DNA of 38,697 nucleotides, taken from contig NW_019091734.1 in assembly GCF_001949145.1 (NCBI RefSeq), positions 88,938 to 127,634 on the forward strand, written 5' to 3'. Made by a program: the position numbers and the translations under genes. Shown piece by piece: positions 11,801 to 22,788 of the stretch. The notes under the pieces were generated by a model, which saw only the letters and a list, made by a program, of their open reading frames with translations, had not been told where the DNA came from and searched no databases. Within the stretch, counting starts at the first letter, position 1, and each line of letters starts with the position of its first letter. Source of the DNA: Acanthaster planci (lineage: Eukaryota > Echinodermata > Asteroidea > Valvatida > Acanthasteridae).

Positions 11801-14685
11801 GATATTGGTTCTTAATCTTAGTTCATTATTTATTCTTCACCATTCACGTGTGGCACCACGCAAATACAACTATTTTCAGAAGCCTTGGTAACAAACTTGT
11901 TATTAAATGCATCTATAGAAAAATGCCAACTCCATGCTTACTCATAAAAAACTGGAAGTACTCATGCAAACTGACTCACATGGATTTCTCTTCTACCTTG
12001 GCAGGTGAGAATTAAACTAGATAACACAGTCTCTCGCTTGCTGAGAGATATCCCAGGTATAAAGATTGGAATCATGTCCCATGGAGATTATTGTGATCAG
12101 AGTACCTACGTCATACGTTCCATTGATTTGACTTCCAATACTGAGGATCTACTGACATACATCAACCGTGTACCACGAACTGGAGGAGAAGGACCATATG
12201 CTGTAAGTTGAGAAGATTCCAAGGATGTCATTATTTGGAAATAAATCAAATAATAGTTGGAAATAAATCAAGCTTTAGACATAATACCCCTTCCCCAAAA
12301 ATTGGGAAGAAATAAGTTCTCAAAAGTCACAGGTTTCATATGTTGCTTCCAAATTGCCAAATGATTCTTAAGGTTGGTGGTTCTCTGTAAATTTCTCACC
12401 AACTAAGAATATCTTATTCCAAGTGGATGGATTACCTGACCATTGACGGTTTCTACCATTCTACCTACTTACACTAGTACCCATTTATTCTCCTTGATGG
12501 ATAGAGGTAAATAAGGGTAAAGTGACTTGCTAGAGACACATCACTCGACTAACAGCAGGAAAAAAAATCTGGTCCCTCCGGTCTTGTGTCAAAATGTTCT
12601 TAGTAACATGTAAAGTGGATTTCAAGAAATGAAACCCCATACTTACAACCAAAACAAAAACTAATGGTTTTAAAATTTGAGAACTTTTTGTCTTATTTCT
12701 GCTTGTAGTGCTATGAGTGGGTGTTACACAAAGCCCAGGAACTGTCTTGGAGTGAAGATGCAGCAAAGGCATTGGTCATTATTGGAGATGTGAAACCACA
12801 TGCAATCAGTCACACTGACCAACGCATTAACTGGCATGAGGAACTGGAGAAGTTGTGTCAAATGGGTGTGAAGGTTTGTCATCTCCTTGTTGAAAATAGA
12901 ACATCAAGTCCAAATTGTTATTTCAACAGCCTTTTGCTTTTTCGGTTGGAAAGGGTGAAAAAAGTTACATCATTACATTTGTTAGTTAAGGGGACCTGAT
13001 TTGATTTTTAAGAAAATTTAGAGTTTGGAGAAATATCTGAAAACTAATTTATAATTAAACATTTGGGGGAACATTAGAAAAAATGTGATAAGAGTTTTTT
13101 CTGACATTTCTCAGAATCTTTGAAAATGTGTGGAAATTTCTGGGTAGAAAATGGCCTCACTTGTGTGGCACCAACATGTGGCTTACCAAATTGATGCAAT
13201 CTGACCTATTTCTCTATCAACATTTCTGTTTTTTGTATGAAGATTTATGGTGTCCAAGTCAGGAACAGTGATTCTGACAAGAACTTCTACCAAGAGCTGG
13301 CTGAGAAATCCAGCGGAGCTTTCATCAAGTTCCAACATTTCAACTATCTGACTGACATGTTCCTTGCTGGTAAGTTCCTCTGATACAATATAAGCATTAC
13401 AAGGACAATGCATTAAATGAAATGAAATGATACATCATGCTTCTGAATAATTGTTAACAATTATTAACAGACAGTGATTTACATCCATAAGTTGAATAAT
13501 AAATTTGACTCAAGTGTGAACTCAACTTTGACCTCCAAAATACTGTGTTGAATTACATGTACGAATAGGGCTACCTACATTTACAAGTAAGGTGTCTTTT
13601 CCCAGGCCTGAGATCTAGCACACAAAACTGATATTCCTAATAATTCAGGCAAACTCTCTGCTACAGAAGCAAAATATAAAAACTTTACTTGGTGAGAACG
13701 TTGGAGGGTTTCTGTGTCATCTCTTGAGTAGTGTGTTACCGGGAAGCAGGGGAAGAGCAACTACAGCAGTATGCAGAGGAGGTGAAACAGGAAGGTAGGA
13801 TGACTGAAGAGCTGACAGACATGTTCCAACAACTAGAGGAGAACCCCTCATCCATGACAATGGAAAAAGATGAAGACGGCAAGGAGATACCTAAAGAGGC
13901 AAGTATTTCAGTCAATATGAGACTTGAGAACTAAACAGGGTCTGCTATTACAATGTCAACATTTTTGACATGCAAATCTACGACAATATTTTAGAGATGC
14001 AGACACAGATGAATGTTTTTCTTTAAAGTAAACTGACACATTTACACTCAGTTAGTAAGAAATATTCCGAAAAAACTTCCAGTTTTCTCCTACTGAATTC
14101 CATTCAATCCCAACAACTGGTCATCCTTTGCATAACTTATGATATTAATTGCCCAAGAAGAGTAACATTCTGTCTTTTTTGGATGAATGAATCTGAAGGT
14201 TTGATCTCATATTGCATTCCATCAGGGCCCTCGCTATGTAGCAGAAGCATGGTGGGATCCTGAGTTGGACCGTGGTAGCCCTGTTTATAAATACTCCACA
14301 GACAACGACCACTGGTCTAGAGTTCAAGACTACACACATACATCCTATGTATCGACATCAGGTAATGTAACACAACCTTCATGGCTGGAAAAGAGACTAA
14401 GTGCCCCTATATTGTTTGTGCAATGACAAATATGCCCTTTTCTTTGAAAGAAACTAGCTTAGTCGACCAACATGTTAATTTGGCAAAAGAGTGTTGACCA
14501 TCAGCAAGGCAGCTTTTTCAATTTTCAATATTAGTCACATACTACATCCACACTTTATTTGCACATCTATAATTTTTTCAGTTTTGATAATGTGATGTGT
14601 TTATTTTGCAGCTCATGGCTCTACCTGGTCCAAGAAAAGTCACAAGTTTAGAGGCAACAAAGGGAAGAGCTGTTCAATCATGTAA
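8861..14685 (+). CDS. Unnamed protein: two ubiquitin-like domains, VWA domain, CaaX box (10 exons)
   Basis: Exons: 8861-9076, 10249-10410, 10721-10873, 11441-11542, 12005-12202, 12709-12873, 13243-13369, 13732-13898, 14226-14361, 14612-14685. They total 1500 nt and 499 residues, with every phase matching. Residues ~4-72 form a ubiquitin-like fold (VYIKLTSGRVYHMPV, LRLKYTGKVL). Residues ~79-152 form a second (LTVVIKLPSGETLPLTI, LKGKILTGDKSLAEDLGV). An acidic linker follows. Residues ~192-374 form a VWA domain with MIDAS residues D200-x-T202-x-S204, T270 in TGGEGP and D304 in VIIGD. A charged segment and a W-rich block (YVAEAWWDPELD) come next. The last exon gives a basic tail (KKSHKFRGNKGK) and the terminal CSIM, a CaaX box of the farnesyl type. 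I do not recognise a named orthologue. A membrane-tethered ubiquitin-fold adaptor is an inference. The start has A at -3. The intron after exon 8 uses a GC donor. Confidence 0.9.
13899..14225 (+). other. GC-AG intron in the UBL-VWA gene
   Basis: Exon 8 ends ...CCTAAAGAG and the intron begins GCAAGT, otherwise a perfect donor consensus. It ends at the TTCCATCAG acceptor. This junction keeps phase 0 into GPRYVAEAWW. The nearest GT (13903) would put exon 9 out of frame and meet TAG within five codons. Confidence 0.8.
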
Positions 14686-15549
14686 CAGGAATGGTAAATA
14701 CCTTGGAGAAGTGACTCGGTGTCAGACAGTCTCCCTCAGATTATTGCTATGGTTACATTTTGTCAAAATTTACGGTCATCTTAGAAATTGGTAAGTTCCA
14801 CCCTAACGTGGGCATAATGTAACATTGTCTACTAACATAAAATGGTCTTTGAATTGTAAGGAGACTGAAGTATCTCACCATTCAGTATAAGTTTACATGG
14901 ATGTATGTTTGCTTTAAAAATGCTGTTGACTTTAAAAGGCAGAAAATCTGGCTTAGGGCTCCCTCACAGGGTTCACTCAAATGAAAGAATCTTGACTTTT
15001 ATTGGTTCATGTATTTTATAACGTGCTGTTGTGACAAAAAATCACTTAAGTTTAGGCACTGACTACTGAATAATATGACAGAAGAATCTCTCAATCTTTA
15101 CAACAATTTGTGTAATTTTTTTGTATTGCCAATTATACTTGCTGTGTATATTGCTTTGTAAAACTTTGGTATATTTCACATTATTTTTGGGCCAACCATG
15201 CCCCTCATACTTTTTTTTTTTTATTTGGTAAATTTGAACAAGTCTTGTTTCATTCCTGTGTTGCTGTATAGAACACACATTTATTAAAAAAAAATGTAAA
15301 CAAATGCTAATCTAAAAATGAATTTCTACCAAGAGCTGTTTATAAATTTCTGTTTGTTCTCAATATGGCATGGCCATTAAGACTCCCAAGGAAGCTGTAT
15401 TTAGGATTTAGATAATCGCTAGAGCGTGTGGTGACAATGATGTTTTTCTGAAGAGCACTGTTATTAAATGGTTTGACATATGCCATCAGCCAGCGATTAT
15501 GATTCTGAAATGTAAGCTTGGTAAATTCAAGAAGTCTGCATGTACCTTT
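14686..15549. other. Convergent 3' ends of the UBL-VWA and FASTKD5 genes
   Basis: These 864 bp lie between two facing stop codons and hold both 3' UTRs. The stretch is AT-rich with no further exon-like reading frame. A two-strand poly(A) signal candidate is listed separately. A second minus-strand AATAAA lies at about 14998-15003. Confidence 0.7.
15280..15288. terminator. Overlapping poly(A) signals for convergent genes
   Basis: TTTATTAAA reads AATAAA on the minus strand (15285-15280), 265 nt past the FASTKD5 stop. It reads ATTAAA on the plus strand (15283-15288), about 600 nt past the UBL-VWA stop. Both are standard cleavage-signal hexamers; use by either gene is inferred from position. Confidence 0.45.
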
Positions 15550-18500
15550 TTAAGATTTGATGTCCAGCTTGCCAGGGAATACTTTCTGTCTGATATAGTC
15601 TTCCCTCTCCTGAGATCCAGTCAACTTGTCCCATTCAAAGAACGGAATCTAAACAGAAGTTAATACAGCATTGATCAACGTAACAAAATAGGGTGTAAAA
15701 TGAGAAGAACATGAAGTGGAACCTTCCTGAACCTACAAATCCACTTCCACATTTTGTAGGATTTTAATGGATTCAGGAATCTGTTACTTGGGATTTCAAA
15801 TTTTGTCTGAAGCACAAAACCTGTGCCATTTCATTCCTACCCAAAATGTTTGACTTTGAAGGGTTCAAGCTATATTTCCAGCAAAAGTAAGTGTTACCAT
15901 GATTCACCACATTCTCCAAGTTCTATTCCTACAAAAACTGAGCATGATTCTGTAGTAGCTGCAAATTGCCTTTTCAACTCACACCACATGCAAATGCCGA
16001 GACAAAATCAAATGTGCTTTCAATTAAAATTCAATCTCATCAGTACATGCAACAAAGATTGTAACAAACCAATTCAAAATAACATTTCAAGAATCAAACC
16101 AATTCCTGTACTCACATCGACAGTCTTGTATCCCAGCTTCATAAGTTGTCGCTTCTTCATGGAATGCAGACCTAGCAACTTCTTGCCATTGAAGTGGAAG
16201 TGATTACGGGACCAGATTAATATGGCTAATCTGCCGAACAAAATACAAAGAGACTGATAAAGTTCACGGTACCTGCTGCTACATCTGACTTGCACCAGCC
16301 AGCCAATCTCAGCAAGTTCAGTGGTCGATTGGTTAAGATATCTGCACTAGAAAGCAGGAGGTCGTGAGTTCAAGTCTCACCCAAATCAAGCTTTTTTTTC
16401 ACAAGCTCTCGGACGTTCACATTGAGCTATGAGCATGTAAACGATGCGATGAGCATGAAGGGGTTATTAAAAGGTACAATTTTGAAAGAATGCAGGATTG
16501 TTCAAACATGTTTGATGTTACGAATGATATGTCTGAAGGAATACTTACCTGTTTCCTTGTAGATCTTTACTCAGTGGCCCAGGAACATCAAATCTTGATG
16601 ACCAATCAGGATGAACTTTCTTTTGTGCAAACAAAGCTGCTCTGTCCAACACCAATCTGTCCACTGCAAGCGTCCCGTCAGATGGAATGTCAGACTCTAC
16701 TGAATTCCAATTTCTCCTGTCTGCTGTATCTTGCTCCCTATTGTCTTGGGGTTTTTCATCTTCGGAGGCTATTCTTATTTTGGTGGGGGTGCTGGATGCA
16801 GTTCTATTTCCTGTTGGGGGTCTCAGTCTCCCAATATTTATCCCAGACAAATTGTTGATAATGGAGGGGTCGAGTGGCACAACTTTCTCTCTTGACAACT
16901 GCGATGACGACGGTGCAAGGTTTATAAATTTTCTAGCTGCTATGGGATTGTTGTCTGAGTCCAGATGAATTTCAATATCTGGAAAGCAAATGCAAAATAA
17001 TCATTGCTAGAATTGAAAGCGATTTGACTTTTGGTGTGATAACTGGCAACTTGGCCACATAAAGGTTAATGACGATTTATACAGACATTGATATACTTGC
17101 AAACTACCACCATTGGGATGGATAACTCAAGCAGTAGAGCATTGATTAGCAGTTCTAGAGATCACAGGCACATATTCTGACACTAAATTTTCTGTGTCAG
17201 TTTGATAGTTCATAGTCAAACATTATGATTATTAATCCCTCACGCTGACTGAAAACAACATTGATGGTTTACCAGCTGATTTCATATGTGGCAGAGTAAA
17301 ACCAAGCTTGATGTACTGCTCTCCACCGAGAATGGATGCAAGAGATGAGGAAACTTCTGCTAGCAATGGACGCCTAGAAAGCTCATATTGAAGACTACCA
17401 AACATTTTGGGAGACAACGGTTTTCTCAAGAAAAAATCCTGGGGGGGTTATAGGAAAAGAATAGCAATTACAAATGCTGTAAAACAAAGGTTCTTCTCTC
17501 GTGTTTGTTTCATTTGAAATGTCCACAAAGTGAGAGCTTAGTATTTGAGTTTGTGGATGATTTGATGTCCCTTTCAAATAAAAGGGTTTTCAAAGAGTGG
17601 GGAGGATTTCTTGACTCCACCCATCGAATGGATTTCCATTAGAGTGCAAAGTCTTTGAAAACTACATACATAGTTGATAAAGCAGAAGAGACTATCCAAC
17701 CTTTACCATGCTGTTGAGTAACCTTTGATCTTTATACCTTGCTCAGACGGTTGCCTTGGTAGTCGGGACATTCAATCTTAACTGAAGAATGCAACAGGAA
17801 CAAGTCTCTGACTGGATCAATATGAGACCTCCTTGCATATTCTGTGGAAGAAAAGAAACCAGATAGACATGAATGCAAGGAGAATCCAACTCAGTACTAA
17901 CCCTTAACCATGAAGCACTCCCAATCTCCACCATCCATATGGAATTTTTGGCTGGAGTTGAACCACAGACTGAAGTGGTTTGGAACAAGTCAAGTCAAAG
18001 GCCCAATCATTCACCACACTCTTGGACAAGGTGATTAATGCAAGATCCTGATAAAAACCACTCAAGCAGAAGCACTTGTACGCTCACCTTCTATCTTATG
18101 GAGAAACATTGGACTGAAGACCAGGTTCAGCAGCTCAGCTGGATAAATGTTGAGGTAAGCCAACGACAGAAGACCAGAGACAAGAAACACGGGAAAATCC
18201 TCATATTCCTCAAGGAGTTCAACCATCCGCTCCAATAGTCTTGTAAAGAATCTTTCTGAATCTTCAGGGTGGTAATTGAGTGTAGCAAAGGACCACAGAA
18301 ATTTGGAGACATCTTTGCAACGGCACTCCTGGGAGCGCTGAAAGAGGACTTGTGAACCTGCCTCTAAAAGTCTGTCGTGATGGATGTGCAGTGTGGCAAA
18401 AGTGAGAAGCACATGCATGATAGCAGAGATGGGAAACTCAGGAAGACGTGGACTGATTTCCTGACTGATATGACCGAAGAGGCTTCTATGACCAAAGTAG

Positions 18501-20016
18501 GCTTGCCGCAACACCTTGACAGAGAACAAGAACAGCTATTATAGACATCATGACTGTTTACAAGTCGTCACAAAATTAAAGTTCTTTTTAGCTGAAAGAA
18601 TTTTAGAAATAGTATTAGTGTCATTGGTACTTGACACCATCAACAAAACACATAAAGCAAAATAAACACTTGAACTTTTTAGTGGCTTACAAATCAAAGT
18701 GAATACAAATATGCATTTTAACAATGTCAAGCCTTATAGTTTTAAATTTCATTCAATTTATGCCCAAATCTACAACATAAAAGGGTTTCTGGTAGAATAT
18801 AAGGTTCTACAAATGAGTTCAAATGATTTCCATCTACCTTTAAGATGCCAACAAGGTAGAAACTGTGGACTGAATCAAACTGCTCGGAGTGTATCCTCTT
18901 AGCAAGGCCACTGACCAAGGATGACTTCAAATTTGTCTTAGATTTGAAGAAGCCTTGGCAGACAGCTCCAAGCTGTGTCAGGGTCAAGGAGTCCAAGTTC
19001 TCCAGAACAAGCTGCTGAAGACTATCAAGTAATTTTCTGTGGCAATGGCCATTTTCCCCGATCAAATACATCAACTGGACCACTTGGTACTTTGTCAGTT
19101 TATCTGATTGCGATTCAATCTGACCAAAAATCTTGGTGTTCAATGATTTCACTTTCAGACCAATAAGCCTCCAAGCATCACAAACCAATAAGGATGTGTG
19201 GACATTCCAATCCGGGTATCTCTTTTCACATTCCGTCTCAAATAGCCGCAGAGCCAGGGTACTGGTGCGGATCTGAACTCTTGCAAACAAAACCAGAACT
19301 TTAACAAATTCATTGGTCCCTAGCTCCGAGCACTGGTGGCCAAGAAACTCAGTTAAGTCAGCAAATCTATTGTCATCGGCCAATCCTAAGAGGACATCAT
19401 CACTGCACTTCAGAAAGGATTCTAGAAGTTGCTTCAAGTCTTCCTTGCCGGTACCAGTTCCAAGATGAAACTGATCCGGAAAGATTTTTGCATTCATTGT
19501 GTGAATGTCTTCACCCATGTCTGCTCTTGCAACCTGTGGGTAGATGACAGCTGTCTCACTGTATTCGTCGGCCTCCCTGTAAAAATGTCTGGGAGTGAGC
19601 TTGGGATGGAAAATCTCCTTCTTTGAACCATTTTTCTCCAGCACCCATCCCTGAGGCAATTGTCTGAAGATAACTGGATCTAAATGCATCCCATAATTGA
19701 TATAAGAACGTTTTCTGGATTGCTCACCTCCAGTCTTTGTTGCATTCACTTTGTTCACTTGCTTGATGGGTTCAGGCAATGACATATTAATGTGAAACAA
19801 CCCAGGCTGGAATATTTGTTTAGTCTGATTCCTAACAAGATGGTTGCTTGATAACTTATCTTCATTTCCTTCACCAGATGACATTTGCCCTTGACTGTAA
19901 AACCATCTTTTCTTGAAGTGAGAAGCCATCAAACTCCTATTTAAGGTGCAATGCCATTTTCTAAGAAGAGGTCCAGGAAGCACACAAACAACACGATGTG
20001 AAAATCTCCAGCACAT
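15550..20016 (-). CDS. FASTKD5: FAST kinase domain-containing protein 5, mitochondrial (7 coding exons)
   Basis: Exons in transcript order: 20016-18838, 18514-18088, 17841-17738, 17438-17273, 16978-16549, 16230-16116, 15648-15550. They give 839 residues with consistent phases. The N-terminus (MCWRFSHRVVCVLPG...) is rich in Arg/Lys and Ser with no acidic residue in the first ~45, as in a mitochondrial presequence. FASTKD5-like blocks include YLIGENGHCHRKLLDSL, GFFKSKTNL, CRCKDVSKFLWSFATLNY and IECPDYQGNRLS. The C-terminal RAP domain (residues ~770-833) shows IWSRNHFHFNGKKLLGLHSM and IPFFEWDKL. The family acts in mitochondrial RNA granules. FASTKD5 is known for processing mRNAs not flanked by tRNAs, such as COX1. 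An acceptor-like TTTCAG immediately precedes the ATG (at 20018), so a separate 5' noncoding exon is likely. It is head-to-head with CIAO2A. Confidence 0.95.
16316..16390 (+). tRNA. tRNA-like relic or SINE head (antisense in FASTKD5 intron 5)
   Basis: An A-box-like TGGTCGATTGGTTA, an anticodon-stem-like CTGC...GCAG and a perfect T arm (GTGAG, TTCAAGT, CTCAC at 16364-16380) occur at tRNA spacing, and a T8 run begins at 16392. The anticodon loop appears to be 8 nt (ACTAGAAA), and the 5' strand does not pair well with CCAAATC as an acceptor stem. It is therefore probably a tRNA-derived SINE head or pseudogene, not a working tRNA. Confidence 0.4.
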
Positions 20017-20269
20017 CCTGAAATTTCAATTGGAAACGTTGTGTCAGATTGTCAGAATAGACACTTTAAAAGGCACCGAATGTAATAGTAAGAATAATGA
20101 TCTAAAATAATAACAAAATAAAATAAATAATAAAATCTACATGTAGGTAACAACTAGCAACATGACTAACCAGCTAACATGTTTGTCAGGATCAGCAATG
20201 TCGTTACCTGACTACAGTGACTGTCTTGTAGTTTACGGCTGACACATACAGGCAGGTTTCACACTAAAA

Positions 20270-20392
20270 CCGTGTCCGAAACGGGCTTCCAGAGCTACGG
20301 CTAGGTCTATTGTCTGCGCATCTCCACGCATTTCCAATGGAGCAAAGACCTAGACCTAGCTCTAGACAAGAGATTCGGATGCAGCCTACATG
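20270..20392. repeat. Imperfect hairpin, MITE-like
   Basis: CAGAGCTACGGCTAGGTCT near 20291 pairs with AGACCTAGACCTAGCTCTAG near 20346. Outer GTGTCCGAAAC and GATTCGGATGC also pair. Length and structure suit a small miniature inverted-repeat element. No clear target duplication was seen. Confidence 0.5.
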
Positions 20393-20602
20393 TATGCTGT
20401 TACCTGGGTTATCTCAAATTTAACCCCGAATAGGCCGGACAGTGCATTATTTTCACATGCACTTCATACAAAGGACAGTTACTTGTCTGTCTGAATTAAA
20501 TTCTTGTACACCATTGGAAGGCACCAGTCTTGACCTCATGCTGCATACATGAACACATGTGGCTTTACCAGCATTAGTTTTTTGTTTGCACGTAATGTAC
20601 AT

Positions 20603-21080
20603 AAGGCTGTGCTGAATATCCAAATTTTCCATCAATTGTTGAATATTCAGATTTATTTTTCAAATTTGAATATTCAAATGCAAAATTCATGAAAGGGAGG
20701 GAGAATATTCTTTTGTTTTAAATGAGAACAACTGTGCCATGGAGGCTTGTTTCATGCAGATTCAAATGAAAAGCGACAGAAATCTTACAACAATTCAAAA
20801 GGTACATTATTCATTAAAATACCGGTATTTAAAAGGAATATACACCTTCAACAGGAAAAGAAGTATTATTCATCTCTTAAATCTTGCTAAATCCTGGCTG
20901 GATATACTCCATGTGGGAAGCTATTAGAGTGATTATAACGTACAACCGTGCGTGTTATTGCAACTGATTTTGTAAATGGTTGTTCCTCAACAATCGGTTG
21001 GTACAACCGAATATTCAGATATTCGATCAAATTGAAGGTCAAATATTGGAATAGTGAATTATTTGAATTGACTCAGCCCT
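20603..21080. repeat. AT-rich interspersed repeat with gaatattc words
   Basis: Repeated TTGAATATTC / CGAATATTC words lie between AAGGCTGTGCTGAATAT on the left and a right end whose complement reads TAGGGCTGAGTCAATTC. The ends are only loosely inverted, so boundaries and class are uncertain. Confidence 0.4.
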
Positions 21081-21386
21081 AAATGTACACATCAGGACAC
21101 ATCAACACTTATTTTTCAATGGCGAAACTGGCAAAATTCATCAGAAGTGTAATCAAATGCTGGGGGTTTCCAATTCCATGACAGGCACCATTATGCTATG
21201 ATGCTGTAGCGAGCACAATTGAGAGGTCTGAGGTTGAGCCATGCACACATGCACCCGATTCTCTGGGTTGCCGCTTCTGCCGTGTGAACATAGTTACGAA
21301 TCGCCCGGGTTGGCATGAAAGAGCGTAAGCTAAACTGCGGGGTGAAGTTTTGGGATGTGAAACCGATTCTCCGGGTTAGTTCCTAC

Positions 21387-21464
21387 CTAGCCCCACTAGT
21401 GTGGCACAGACTCTCACTCCCGATGGATCGGGAGAGAGAGTCTGTGCCACACTAGTGGGGCTAG
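21387..21464. repeat. 78-bp near-perfect palindrome
   Basis: Two 38-nt arms surround a 2-nt GG loop, with one mismatch. The left arm starts CTAGCCCCACTAGTGTGG, and the right arm ends with its complement. The arms are flanked by a direct repeat of TAGTTCCTAC (21378-21387 and 21462-21471), suggesting an insertion or foldback duplication. Confidence 0.9.
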
Positions 21465-22759
21465 TTCCTACCCAGGTATGAAAAACTACTCAGGTAATTA
21501 ATTACCCAGGTAAGTTCAGACTAGTGTGAAAAGGACTCTCTGGTAAACAGGGCCCTACCTGCCTACATGTACGTCACGTCGACGAAAGGAGAGCACAGTA
21601 CTGTAGGACCCTGTTTTTACGGATCTATACTGTCCAGTCACCCCGTTTGCTTTCCTCATAACGTGTTATGCCTGCAGTGGCAATCGTGTAAAGATTTCCC
21701 ATACATCACCTACTGCTGTGCAACTTAAGTTTCGTTATAAATAAAATGAAAATTGTGGTATTACTTCTTAGTCGAGTCTGCAGCTGGCAATAGCGGTAAG
21801 GTTAAGTTTATCGCGTCAGTCAGGCAAGCGTTCCCAGTGATCCCTTGGTTAGACTTCAGATGCAGAGCTAGAGTAAGTTGCCGGTGTTTGTAAAGGGCGC
21901 CCTCCATTGTTGGGTATATTTATTATTGTAGGTGACATGCATGGGGCCGGGGCCAAGGGGCGCTTGTTTAGCGCTTGAGCACTCAGACTTGAGTTTGACA
22001 TAGAGTACCGGATGCTGCATCGCGTCGAAGCTAGCTTATTAGTTAAAAAGCATATAAAGGTAGGCTGTTGCTTTTAATCACACTAGTGTAGGATATCCGA
22101 ATCATGTTAATGACACACGAAAGTTGGGGGATTCTAAATTTGGGTACCCAGTTCCCATAATTGAAGGAGTAGCTACTTTTTAACTTGTGAATTCACCTGA
22201 ACGAAATGACTATTCCTACCTCCATGCGCAAATACTGCATGGGCAATGGGTGATTTTACACAATGGTACGGTAGGCCTACAGGTAGAAAGGCATTGGGAA
22301 GGAAAAAGGGGTTACGACTCAGTGCTCAATAACTGTAGGGACTAGGGTTGATGTTATAAAAAAGGGCAGGGTTTTGAGGGAAATTATAAGGAAAACTGAG
22401 TGTTTTAACACATGACACATTGTGGATTCGAATTTTCATGGCTACTTTATCAGTAAGAAAGTCATGTTTTCTCACAATTTACAATTTGAAATTTCCAAAA
22501 ATAGGGTCAGCGCAATAAAGAGAGTGTTGCCCAAGTTGTTTTTTGAGGGGGGAATGATCAGTTTTACAAAATTAAAATGACAAAAACCTGGGGATCCCCA
22601 AGTATGCAATCCCCTCAATGTTGAGCATGCTTTTCATTGTATTAATGATATTGTTCAATTTGTTGTCATTGACTTTTTTATATATGGACATGATTGAGTA
22701 GGCACGATAGGCCTCATATGGTTCACCATGTTTTTTCCATCATGTTATTTATTTTGCAG

Positions 22760-22788
22760 ATGTGAACTAGATGAAACTGCACCAATGA
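22760..22788 (+). promoter_or_regulatory. Two tiny uORFs just before the CIAO2A ATG
   Basis: Directly after the acceptor at 22758-22759, ATG TGA (22760-22765) is a start-stop element. ATG AAA CTG CAC CAA TGA (22771-22788) follows, and its stop overlaps the main ATG at 22785 as ATGA. This arrangement suits start-stop stalling and termination-reinitiation, if the mRNA enters this exon from a noncoding 5' exon. Confidence 0.45.

Larger units (their letters stand above)
20017..22759. promoter_or_regulatory. Divergent FASTKD5 / CIAO2A upstream region
   Basis: These 2.7 kb separate the FASTKD5 start from the first CIAO2A coding exon. About half looks repeat-derived (hairpin at 20270-20392, AT-rich element at 20603-21080, palindrome at 21387-21464). 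A less repetitive, more GC-rich part at about 21550-22030, with an ACGTCA half-CRE at 21571-21576, is the best promoter candidate. An AAG|GTAGGC donor at 22059/22060 could end a CIAO2A 5' noncoding exon joined to the acceptor at 22759. All of this is inference from position. Confidence 0.4.

Noticed and set aside
16490-16968. Plus-strand open frames of 122 and 93 codons
   Set aside because: They are antisense shadows of FASTKD5 exon 5.
17112-17195. Second tRNA-like sequence (TAACTCAAGCAGTAGAGC)
   Set aside because: The A box resembles a tRNA or SINE head, but the B box (CACAGGCACATATTC) is too degraded and no T arm forms.
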